Below, in pieces: positions 22,511 to 32,867 of a stretch of 64,000 bases of DNA. This DNA is from Pollenia angustigena. Its lineage: Eukaryota > Arthropoda > Insecta > Diptera > Polleniidae. The DNA lies in NCBI GenBank assembly GCA_930367215.1, contig OV884058.1, positions 203,936,208-204,000,207 of the forward strand. Reading direction: 5' to 3'. The notes under the pieces were generated by a model that saw only the letters and a program-made list of their open reading frames with translations, searched no databases and had not been told where the DNA came from. The position numbers and the translations under genes are program-made. Every line of letters starts with the position of its first letter. The first letter of the stretch is position 1.

Positions 22511-22935
22511 CTAATCTGCTGGTTGTATTATTGGTTCAACTGACTCAGTAAAATTGTCACTGGATGGTGGAATATTTTCAACACCAAATACTTGGCCGGA
22601 CTTGCAATACAAGAGCTGCGAAACAGTATCCTCAAGGCTATTTAATGAAACTTCTTGTGATAGCCCTCCCCCTGTCGCTTGAGTGTTTCTTTTATTTTTG
22701 GCAAGTTTTTTCGTTATACTTGCCTTGTAGTGTATCCAAACCTGTGCCAAGAATATTATAATTATATTAAAAAAAATAATAAGTGTTTAAAAGAAGTTCT
22801 TGCCGTGGTCCCAAACTATTTAACTCCACTATAAACTCTTCCCATAACTCCTTACATGAATTTTTCATCATACCCAACTTTGGTGTTTTCCGCGAACAAT
22901 TTCTTAGTTTCTCTAAATAAGCTGAACGAGCCGCT
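22511..22935 (-). pseudogene. Myb/SANT-like (zeste/NAIF1-type) domain gene fragment
   Basis: Minus-strand reading shows CKELWEEFIVELNSLGPRQE (about 22866-22807), a plausible acceptor CACAG before VWIHYKASITKKLAKNKRNT, then the hallmark TGGG, and FGVENIPPSSDNFTE before a stop at 22511. The W..F...LNSLGP...W...K...K.K...TGGG pattern is typical of the Myb/SANT-like domain found in zeste-type regulators and in the accessory protein of PIF/Harbinger transposons. The second exon is 22747-22511. The N-terminal part is incomplete and no donor site is clear, so it is probably a relic, perhaps Harbinger-derived. A small intact host gene is less likely. Confidence 0.5.
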
Positions 22936-22949
22936 CAAATTAAGCTTTC

Positions 22950-25565
22950 GTTTTTATTTTCAAACTAATAAAAAATGTATCCAAACGATTTCTCCATTTT
23001 GTTTTCGATTTTCACCGATTTAAAAAAAAATAAACTTTAACTGCCAATAACACAACTACTTTTTAGCATTTCTGTGTATTTAACATTTTTGTGGACCAAA
23101 CTTTTATAAAGTTGTTAACGGCAATACCACGAAACAAACAGATACACAACTGAATAGCCAACTGCCAGTTGAGTTGAGAATGGCAATGTGAATTTATCAA
23201 AGACAACCAAACTGTTACAAAAGTGGAGAACCGTGATAGGGGCATAAGTTTATAAAAATGTCTTTAGAAGTAGTTAAAAAGAAAATTTTAAATTTGCCAG
23301 TTTCCAGTTTTCGGCGCAATTCCCTCGAGTAAAACAGCTGAGATATGCTATGAAACCATTCTTATAAAAAAACATAGGCTTTTTTAATAATAAACAATAA
23401 AAGACGATGATCATCAACATTTTGAATATAATTTTATAGTTAACATTGTACCTTTATTGTGCTCACTAATAATGTTAACTTTGTTTTAAATAAAAATTAA
23501 ACAAAATATACCTGCATCATGGCGACTTTTTTCCATTTTTTGCCAAATTTTAGCGATTCGAAAAAAATTAATTTTTTTATGATTCATAAAATTTTTTTTA
23601 ATAATTTAAGATATATACATATGAGCAACTTCAAAAATTTACGACACCTAGACATTTTTTTTTTTTAATTTTTTTTTTTTGTCTGACATCAATGTTGATT
23701 TGCGTGTGTATAAACCGATATTTGAGCATGTGAAATCCGTTCGCGTTAATCATTTTTATTACACGGCGCAAATTTTACTGCGGTTTAAAGTTAAAAATTA
23801 AAAAAAATATAAAAATTACAGTTTTTGTTAAAATTGAAAAATGATAACGCGAGTGGATAATACCCCTTAAGGGCTTTCTTAGCACACTAAAATATTTGTA
23901 AAAGCTTGAATACTTTTTAAAATACACTGGAAAAAAAATATAAAAAAATTTTTTTTGATCGTGTATGCATATAAAAATTTATTTAAAATTGTTAAACATT
24001 TTACAAAATTACGGCTAGTATAAGACATAATTTGCAATATTTTGGGAAAAAAACTATTTGGCTATCGCTAATGGCTTAAGAGATATAACCATTTAAACAT
24101 TACCACTCATGATTTTTTTACCAAATTATATATTTAGATCAGTAATACTCAAATATTTATTCTTAGAAGCACTCAGCAAAAGCTACTATGATCATAATTT
24201 GTTTCGCTTCTCAGTTTTTTTTTAACGAATTTTAGAAATTTTAAAATGTATATTCTGAAACCAAATCAAATATTTCACACAAGGATGCTTTTTGAGGTTA
24301 GAAACATTTTGTTTCTCCATAAAATTTTAAATCCTTAAAATTTTTTGGTGCGTTTTCAATTTTAGTATCAAGCTCAGTAAAGTCTTCTATTCGATGTACG
24401 TTTGAGCGGAATTGATACAGCGCTTCAGTTGTCACAAAGCGAAATGTGTTTGGAAAAAACTGCCGCTGCACGCGCCAGGGTTGAAAAAAATTATTTTTTT
24501 TGCACTTTATCAGTTTAGTCCGTCGAGAAGAATCTATTTAGATACCTTAACATGTGCCCATGACATGTTTTGATATAAAAAAAAGCTTAAAAATAAATTG
24601 TTTTTTTGCAAAAATTTTCAAAAGTTCATAAAATTTTTGCGTTTAAAAATTTTAAAGTGCGTTTTCGCCTCGGAGGTGCCCTTTACGAAGTTACTCACAT
24701 CACGCAATACACTAGCCAACTTAAAAGGCAATTCAGATTGTCAGACGCAAAAAAGATACATTTTTAAAAAATTTACGCTAATTTCTTTTAAGTTTGTGAT
24801 GTCCGTGATACGTTATTGGTGCGCTGACACCAACTTGATACACCTCAAACTTTATAAAATTACGCAGTTTTTTTAATTCTGCGCTTAAAACTCATTTTTA
24901 TTAAACGGCGCAAAAACTCTATGCAAAATCTTCAAAAATGTCTAAATTCGGAAAATTTTGGTTTCACTTTAAAACACCATGCAACTTTTCACGCAGCAGC
25001 GATATCAAAATTAGTTTTTTAGTGGATATATCCTCCAAGTCTAGTGACTAAATTTTGTATGGGTTTGGATCTAAAAGCTTAAAACTATTACAAAGAAAAC
25101 GGAATGAATGAAAAAACTCTTGGAAGTTTCAAGTCGTTTTTTTAATTTTTCGAATTTTAGATGACCACCAATTCTTAAGGTGAGGACTTTTCAACGTAAA
25201 ACTTTGCACGTCATATCCTTCAAGTATAGTCATCCAAACCCTGTACAACGTTTTTTTCAATTCATAAAACTTAACGAAATAAGAGCCATAGTATGTCGGT
25301 TTCAGCAGGTGCTCAAAAAATTTGAAGTAGCCCATATATGTACTTACATACATATGTATGTATGTATTTTATTGTCAAAAACTAGACGCTTTGGCGACTT
25401 TGGCGATTTTTGACATTAAATTTGGCGAAAAAGGTCAAAATAAATCCGATAACCTTGGAGATTTATCGTTTTGGGCACTGTAAAAGTCAAAAAAATTAAG
25501 CAAATTGTATGCGTTTTCATTGATTTTTTTACGCTTTAGAAAGGCTAAACTTTTTTCTGTAAAAG
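22950..25565. other. Long AT-rich stretch without recognised genes
   Basis: Homopolymer-rich DNA dominated by AAAATTTT words. Open frames at 24598-24876 and 25180-25413 have no recognisable motif and are probably chance. Nothing in it is shared with other parts of the window as far as I can see. Confidence 0.3.
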
Positions 25566-25571
25566 AGTATA

Positions 25572-25986
25572 CCCAGTAAAAACTTCCCCTACAAAATATT
25601 CACCCTTGTTGTGTTTGGCGTATTTAAAATACGCCTGCGACTGTTTGGTAATAGATTAAAGAGAACGTGAACTTTTTTTCTTTAATCTATTACCAAACTG
25701 TCGTAGGCGTATCTTAAATACGCCAAACACAATAAGGGTGAATGTGTTGAGTAATCAGAAAAACATAAGAGCACTACTTACAATTCTACTGAAAGAACCA
25801 ATGAATTTTACATGGGAAGTTCCAAAATGAACGCATTCAAAAGTAAGTCATTATTTGTTTACTTTAAATACATTCAGAAAAAAGTAGTTGTAGAAGTTGT
25901 TATAGATGAAGCTATAGAAGAAAACTACTTAATAATGAGTTAAAGAAGCTATTCATTTTGAAAAAGTAAGCGAAGTTTTTACTGGG
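25572..25986. mobile_element. CCCAGTAAAAAC-type MITE, copy 1, with nested hairpin
   Basis: TIRs CCCAGTAAAAACTTC (left) and GAAGTTTTTACTGGG (right) are bordered by TA on both sides (25570-25571, 25987-25988), suggesting a Tc1/mariner-type origin. Copies at 29771-29997 and 30124-30394 lack the hairpin that interrupts this one at 25606-25743. All are non-coding. Confidence 0.75.
25606..25743. mobile_element. TTCACCC-ended hairpin inserted in the MITE
   Basis: An inverted repeat begins TTCACCCTTGTTGTGTTTGG and ends with its near-exact inverse; arms are about 55 bp. Sister MITEs read straight through this position, giving an empty-site comparison. The TTCACCC...GGGTGAA ends relate it to the elements at 37928, 49521 and 62716. 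Confidence 0.75.
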
Positions 25987-26813
25987 TATTAACAGCTACT
26001 TATAGTTAGGGTTACCATCCGTCCTCTTTTCCCCGGACACCGTCCACTTTTTTTGAGCATCCGGGGCTGTCCTACTTCTTTTTCAACAAGTGTCCGGGGT
26101 TGTCCGGCTTTTTACACCTTCATTGAAATATTTTTCTTTATAAAACTACAGTTGCTGTTACAGGTGCTACACTGATAGATAAGGCGTCAAAGCGCTGAAG
26201 TATTTTGACATCAGTTCTATGTATTGTTGGGAAACTATCGATATTATCGATAGTCTTAAAATATCGTAAATATCGATTGGAAAATATAAATATCGATATT
26301 TTTATTATTTTAAATACAGCTATGAAGACATCTAACAGCAGCTATACACACACAGTTTTTGCCGTAAATTTTTACTTGCTATTATTATTTGCGCTGAATT
26401 ACAGCAATGAATACAAACAACAAGAATGACAAGTGCTATGGACTGCTTAGCAGTGCTTTTACTGCTAATTAAAGGCCTTTAAGTCGAAATTTTTACATGT
26501 TTATATAGGGACTGAAATGACATATATTTTTGTAATGTTGTAAAAAAAAAGCATATCCAAATGCAATTGCAAGCATAGGTTCCATGGGCAGCCATCAAAA
26601 GACAGCTCACTTGGGTCCTACGATGGTCCCTTTATGCAAGCATAGGACAAAACAATGAACAACCATTAGAGGATAAGTCCGCTAGATTGATTACCTTTTT
26701 TAGAATTTAGAAAATTGTTTAAAGCTGCAATGGGATATCTTATAGTCCCTGTTACTTCGGTTCCTTCAGAAAGGTACTTATCATTTTAAAAAAAAACTGC
26801 CATCTAAAATAAC

Positions 26814-27619
26814 GGCTCCACGAAAAGCCCCCCAATGAAACGAGAAATGAAATATTCCCCAATTTTTTTTCCATACATTTTTGGGTGTTATTTCATATGA
26901 AATAAATCCCAATTTTATGGGCCGTTTTTTAATTTTTTTTTGGCAATTATTTCATTCCTCATTTGGGGTTTTGAAATTATGAAATAATTTCCAATGAAAT
27001 AACCCCCAACAAATTTTTAAAATTTGGGGCTTGTTTCATAGCGTCTTTAATTTGGGTGTTATTTCATTTTTTATTCGGGAGTTATTTCATTTTTAAGGCT
27101 GTTTGTTTTTGGGGGTGGAGGTAGTTGTGTAAAGGCCAAACGTAAAAGGCAAATTGCCTTCCGAACTGCAAAAATAGAGCAGGGCTACAAGGATCCGGGC
27201 GGGTAAAATAACTGCAGCAATATTTTTGAACCGAATATACCCTTATTATGAAGAAGACGCCTGCGGGCCTCCACACAATTCATTTCAATAATTTTGCGAC
27301 TTTGCTGTTGGTCCATATTGACTTCATGAAATCCTAGGTGAAACTGACTCTTTTATGAATTTTGGGCATTATTTCATTTTTGTTGCTGATGGGGTTTATT
27401 TCATTGGGGGTTATTTCATTTTCATCATTGGGTGTTATTTCATATGAAATAACTTCCAAATATTAGGGGTTGTTTCATTTTCGTTTTGGGGCTTATTTCA
27501 TTTATTTTTCGATGTTATTTCATTAACTGATTTTGGGTGTTATTTCCTATTTTTGGGGGTTTAATTCATTGGGGGTTATTACCTGGGCGTTATTTCATTG
27601 GGGGGCTTTTCGTGGAGCC
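26814..27619. mobile_element. GGCTCCACGAAAAG element with ATGAAATAA arrays
   Basis: A near-perfect 27-bp TIR begins GGCTCCACGAAAAGCCCCCC, and the exact octamer AAAATAAC flanks the element (26806-26813, 27620-27627). Its two flanks of roughly 250 bp consist mainly of degenerate TTATTTCAT / ATGAAATAA words in both orientations, often as GGGTGTTATTTCAT. The centre (27090-27350) is unrelated and less repetitive. An 8-bp TSD suggests hAT or a related DDE group; no transposase is present. Confidence 0.8.
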
Positions 27620-28419
27620 AAAATAACGTGCGTATATTCATACATACGTCTCATAAATTCAATAAAGTGATAAAAACAACGAACTGTAGCCTTATTAAAA
27701 AATAATTAAAGTTTTCCTGCACAAGAACAAATATTCAGTCGATAGTAATATCGATAAATCGATATTGAAATCTGAACCCGTTACATGTGTTTGTTTCACG
27801 TTTGTTGAATTACGACCTTTGTCTACAGCAGAACTCTCAATAATAAGACACCAGCACCATGCCCCATATGGTTTTCGTAATCATTCTACTTTAAAAATTG
27901 GAGGATTTAACTAAATAATTTCAAAAAATAGAATATTGGAATTATTGCTTCTTATAATACATTGTAATCATGAAAATAATGTTAATAATATACAAAATGT
28001 GGCATCGAATTGACGTCACTTTAGTCATAAAATAGATGACACGTTAAAACTGACAAAATTGTACGAATACGTTAGTCATTGGATTGATGTTATTTTTTGC
28101 ATCATTGATGCCATTTGTAGTAACATTGATGTCACAATTCTGATGTTTTTCTATCAGTGTAGTACAATTAGCTTTGAAAAAGTACAAATTTAAATTCCGT
28201 CTTTGTACATTATTACGTCTACGTTCCCTGATAGTCGGCGGCTTATTATAACTTGTCTCTTATTTTAAAAAACCGCCGGCTCGGCGACGGTAATATATTG
28301 ACTCAAATTGGAAGTGTTGAAAAATATACGTGAAACTTTTGAAACTTCATACCTATTTAAAATTTTTAAAATTGCACATTCCCTATAATGTATGCAATTA
28401 ATTTTTGTTTTTCTTTTTA

Positions 28420-29440
28420 TACCCTCCACCACAATTAATTGTGAAGAGGGTATATTAAGTTTGTCATTCCGTGTGAAACTTTTTTATTATTAATCTCAGA
28501 CCCCATAAAGTATATATATTCTGGGTCCTTGAGTAATTCTAAGTCGATTTAGCCATGTCCGTCTGTTTAAAACACGCTCACTTTCGAACAACTCAAAAGA
28601 AATTAACAAACTTGGTGCCAAATTGCTTATAGTTATCCTAAGCAATTTAGGATTGAAATCCAGCAAAATCGGTTCAGTAGGACCAGAGTTATGGAACCAC
28701 CACCTAAAAAAATTGATAATTTTGTTACAAAAAATAACATAAATGCTGGAAGAAGGCACGGAATGAGATAAGATTTTGCAAAAATTTGTTTTATTTGACT
28801 GGAAATTACGCTGTTAAATTCCGTGATGATCCGTCCATAATTTACCCTAAGCCCCATATAAACAATACTTCCAGAAAACAGTTTAGTACGCCTGAAACCG
28901 TAAAAAATAACGCTAGCGTAACAAAATTTGGTACGTCACAGTTTTTTAGGACTAGAAATAACACTGTGAAATTTCGTGACGATCGGTCCATATTAAACCC
29001 TGCTACCGGAAAACAGTTTAGTACGCCTAAAACCGCAAAAAATAATGCAATCATAACAAATTTTGGCTTGTCACAGTTTTATAGGACTATAAATGATACT
29101 GTGAAATTTCGCGAAGATCGGTACATAATTTACCCTAGGCCCCATAGAAACCCTACTCCCGGAAAACAGTTTAGTACACCTAAAACCATAATTAATAATG
29201 CTAGCATAACAGAAATTGTTACGTCACAGTTTTAAAGGACTCGAAATGACGCTGTGAAATTTTGATGATCGGTCCATAATTTACCCTAGGCCCCATATAA
29301 ACCCTACTACCGGAAAGCACTTTAGCCGCCTAAAACCATAATTAATAACTAATTGTCACAGTTTAAGATAATAATAACAGCATACAGATATTACTCCTTA
29401 AACATTCGAACTGTCGGTGGAGGGTATCAAAGATTCGCCA
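28420..29440 (+). repeat. TATACCCTCCACC-ended element with ~150-bp tandem units, copy 1
   Basis: It opens with a TATACCCTCCACCACAATTA hairpin (28418-28455), then a module with CCATGTCCGTCTG, then four units of 135-153 bp (about 28814-29340) of the type GATCGGTCCATAATTTACCC, CCGGAAAACAGTTTAGTACG. The far end reads TTCGAACTGTCGGTGGAGGG. A reverse copy lies at 39510-40955. Central tandem arrays within such modular elements recall Helentron-associated repeats of Drosophila, but no Helitron terminus was identified. Confidence 0.6.
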
Positions 29441-29770
29441 CAGCTGAATATAGCACTCTAACTTGTTTATTTTTAAGTTTTTGTTTTGTACCATTAAATC
29501 AGAATGATTTGTTGTGTTTTGTTAAGATTTTATTTTTGTAAAATAACATTTTTGGTAAAATAAAATTTTGGCTGTTAATTTTTATGGCGTCGTTAATTTT
29601 ATTTAAATTAGGTTGTTTAAAAGTGTCCTCTTTTTTCGAGAAAATGTCCTACATTTTTTATGTTCGCGTCCTCTTTTTCTCCAATTAGAAATGGCAAGCC
29701 TACTTATAGTAAATCTTCGTAAAAAAAACGAAGTTGTTGTTCACTTTTTTGTTAAATAAAAAAAAAATTA

Positions 29771-29997
29771 AAGATAAAAACTTCGCCTACAAAATAATGT
29801 GTTAAGTAATCAGAAAAACATAAGAGCACTACTTACAATTCTACTGAAAGAACCAATGAATTTTACAAGGGATGTCCCAAAATGAACGCTTTCAAAAGTA
29901 AGTCATTATTTTTTTTACCTAAAAGCTACTTAATAATGAGTAAATGAAGCTATTCATTTTGAAAAAGTAAGCGAAGTTTTTACTGGGATCATGATAA
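29771..29997. mobile_element. CCCAGTAAAAAC-type MITE, copy 2 (left end worn)
   Basis: The right end GAAGTTTTTACTGGG is intact; the left starts at AAAAACTTCGCCTACAAAAT without CCCAGT. Interior words CAGAAAAACATAAGAGCAC and CTACTGAAAGAACCAATG-like blocks match copies 1 and 3. About 45 bp of the interior is missing. Confidence 0.7.
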
Positions 29998-30123
29998 AGT
30001 TGAAAATCTGTACTTTTAGAGTGAAAAAAAGCGTTACGCGTATTTGTGTAAATTTTAGGTGATTTTTTGCAAATGTTTTTTTTTTTCTGTTTTTACTTAT
30101 CTCGCATTACTTATGCATTACAT

Positions 30124-30394
30124 CCCAGTAAACACTTCGCCTACAAAATAATGTGTTGAGTACTCAGAAAAACATAAGAGCACTACTTACAATTCTACTG
30201 AAAGAACCAATGAATTTAACAAGGGAAGTCCCAAAATGAAGGCATTAAAAAGTAAGTCATTATTTTTTTTACCTGCATACATCCAGAAAAAGTAGTTATA
30301 GAAGTTGTTATAGATGTAGTTATAAAAGAAAGCTACAATATAATGAGTTAAGGAAGCTATTCATTTTGAAAAAGTAGGCGAAGTTTTTACTGGG
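30124..30394. mobile_element. CCCAGTAAAAAC-type MITE, copy 3
   Basis: Complete copy from CCCAGTAAACACTTCGCC to GAAGTTTTTACTGGG, 271 bp, with uninterrupted interior. It serves as the empty-site reference for the hairpin at 25606. Confidence 0.75.
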
Positions 30395-30399
30395 CTATG

Positions 30400-31340
30400 A
30401 GTAAGAAACCTTTTTTGTCAGTCAAAATGTTTTGGTTTTTAATAAGGTAAAAAATACAAAGTTTTCAGGAGACACATTAAACTGAATATCTCTTAAATTA
30501 CACCGGTTCACAAATTTTTAACTTTTTGCCATAACCTTAAAAATTAAATTTTTTCTAAGATAAATCGGTGTTGCTGAACACGAACATGGCATTCATTTAT
30601 TTATTATACATATTCGCGAAAACCCAGTTCTTTGCAGTTCATAAGGCTGTTTCCATATATCTTGAGAACTGATTTTCTTAATTTCGCAGTCCTTCCGTTA
30701 AGTCAAAAAAAACATTTATTTTTCATTTTTAAGCCCATATCTTAAGGACAATTTTGTTCCAAACAAATTTGTAACAAAATGGTTATAATCGCGTAAAAAA
30801 TAAGAAAGTTGCAATATAATTAGCAAAATCATCCAAATTTAAATTTTCAAAAAACAAATTAGTTTCCTGGTTGTGTTGTTTGGATTAGGATTAAGTGTTA
30901 AGAGACAATTTAATTTGTTTTCTATTAATAAGATTTCTGTATGACGTGCTAAGTTCCCAATTTTTCATATTTGATAAATATGTACACTGAGATTAATTGT
31001 TGAGGGAAAGCTAGCCTCTATGCGCATTTCACTGGTTGCTTAGGCCAGATCATCAGGAAACCTTTTCCAAAGATTTTTGAAAAGCCAAAAATATTATACA
31101 AATAAAACCCTAAAAGCGAATAAGTCTTACTTGTACCAATATCAGAGCTTTAACAAAACACCAACCATAATTCTATTTTTAGTCAAAAATGTTATAATTT
31201 TTTTCTTCGATTTATCATTTTATGTTGCGGTGACTTTTCACGACTTTGCATCCCACAGTATTTACCCACCATGGCCTGATCCCGCTGGCGCTGATAATGC
31301 TTTTCTATACTGCAAGACCTCGTTGAAATCTTTCATCCTG
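30400..31340. other. No gene; one repeat shared with 37.4 kb
   Basis: About 30950-31090 matches 37350-37500 in direct orientation, including an exact stretch CTATGCGCATTTCACTGGTT followed by GCTTAGGCCAGATCATCAGG. The remainder is AT-rich. A 90-codon frame at 31077 has no recognisable motif. Confidence 0.45.
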
Positions 31341-31343
31341 TTA

Positions 31344-31606
31344 GTCTGAGTTTATACGGCTCATGTCTTATTGGCAAGATTCTTCCTTTTTCTTCTTTGA
31401 ACATGGATTGGCGTTCAAATGGTTCATGTCATGTTGACGACATGTGCTTTTTTGATATTGAAAACAATAACAAAATTAAACAACTAATGAAAAAGCAAAA
31501 CGTAAAGACAGCACATGCATCTGTGTACTCGTTTCTTTTCCCCTCGTCCCTCTCGCCTATAAAGTAGCAATCATATCAATAAGACAAGAGCCGTATGAAC
31601 ACAGAC
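31344..31606. mobile_element. PIF/Harbinger-type MITE (TTA TSD)
   Basis: Ends GTCTGAGTTTATACGGCTC and (inward from the right) GTCTGTGTTCATACGGCTC are flanked by TTA (31341-31343, 31607-31609). The GTCTG start resembles the 5835 MITE. Length 263 bp, non-coding. Confidence 0.75.
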
Positions 31607-31609
31607 TTA

Positions 31610-32410
31610 GTCACAATAAAACAAATCTAAAAAGTGTTAAAGAAAACCCATTTTCAATGACATGTGTGCTTCTGTAATTACAGGAAACCCATTTAGACTT
31701 CAAATAGTACTGATTTTTTTTATTTATTTTATATAAACCTATGGCATAAAAGTCTTCCATCATATTTGGAAATAGGTGACTATCATCATGGCTTCTGTTG
31801 TTTCCTAAAAGCGGACTCTTTTTTTATTAGTGTAGACAGACCACAAGCAAACGAAAGGCCCAACCACAATGTGCTTAAGTTGGCTTAAGCGAATGAGCGA
31901 ATACATGTAAACTATATGAGGCAAACCATATTGAACTTAAGGAAATTTTTCGCTTAGTTTAATGAAACTGTCATTTGCTTAAGCAAGGTGCGAATCTTAT
32001 CGCACATTCCGTACGGAATCAAATGTTTTTTATTTTTTTTTTTTTTTTTGTTTTCTTAAATACCTACATTTGGGAGACTTTTTGTTAATTTTTGACAGTA
32101 GGTTAAGCAAGGCTATGCATATTATGGTTGAGCCTAAAGAGTTATCAAGTGAATATTTATATATTTTAATATGCATTAATTAAGAAATTTCAAAAGTCAT
32201 TAAAACAACATAAGCGGGACAGTCCCAGACTTCATAAACTCGGTGTTGCATCGCAACACTGAAAGGCATGAATTCATAGACAACTTTTCTAAAAGCAATG
32301 CCTTGAATTCATTATTGAATAGTAACCTTCTTCACTGCACAACGGTTGCGAAATTTGTGCATTGTTTTTATTTGTGTAGCTTTGTCAACGCATTCGTTTT
32401 CAGCGCTGCT
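31610..32410. other. No gene recognised
   Basis: AT-rich, with a poly-T run at 32026-32049 and related GCTTAAG words at 31872-31985 in both orientations, possibly an old inverted-repeat element. No coding signal. Confidence 0.3.
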
Positions 32411-32413
32411 TTA

Positions 32414-32767
32414 GGCTAGATAACACTATTATACTTTGTATTAATACATGTCAAAAACTCAAGTAGTATGACAAAGTGTGATAGTGTGAATGCAATGTGT
32501 CACGAAAATGACAAGTACTATTAAGAAAAAAGTTTGACATCCCATACGACTTCATCGTTTTTTGAATAATTTCTAAAGAATAATACTTTTCATTGGATCA
32601 GGGTTGCATTTTATTTCATGTGTGAGTGTTTATACTTTGTGTGTTGATGTGAACACAAACTGTCATGTTACATTAGATTTTTTGACAGTCGCAACAAAAC
32701 TCATTAGATTTCTGTCTCACAAAGTATTATGGAATACGTAAGACTTGTGAGATAGTGTAATCTAGGC
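32414..32767. mobile_element. Probable Harbinger-type MITE
   Basis: Left end GGCTAGATAACACTAT and right end (inward) GCCTAGATTACACTAT match at 14 of 16, with ATTATACTTTGTATTA and TAATACTTTGTGAGA-like blocks further in. Flanks are TTA on the left and TTT on the right, an imperfect TSD. Confidence 0.5.
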
Positions 32768-32867
32768 TTTTGCAACATTGCATTTATGAAGTCATCCGGC
32801 ATCTTGAAATAGACCAATAAATGAAAGCATTTAGGTAGTATAACCACAATAAGGGTCATAAATATAA

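Larger units (their letters stand above)
26007..29702. mobile_element. 3.7-kb hAT-like element (TAGGGTTACCAT) with 8-bp TSD
   Basis: Left end TAGGGTTACCAT and right end (inward) TAGGCTTGCCAT match at 10 of 12. The exact octamer CTTATAGT flanks both sides (25999-26006, 29703-29710). GTCC-rich words (GTCCTCTTTT, GTCCGGGG) recur near both ends, like the AGAGGAC words in the 4791 element, suggesting a shared family. No transposase remains. It has absorbed the elements at 26814-27619 and 28420-29440, which explain most of its length. Confidence 0.75.

Noticed and set aside
26171..28159. Possible TA-flanked element with CACTGATAGA ends
   Set aside because: The inverted ends are only 10 bp, no further inverted similarity follows, and other elements lie between them. 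Chance is likely.
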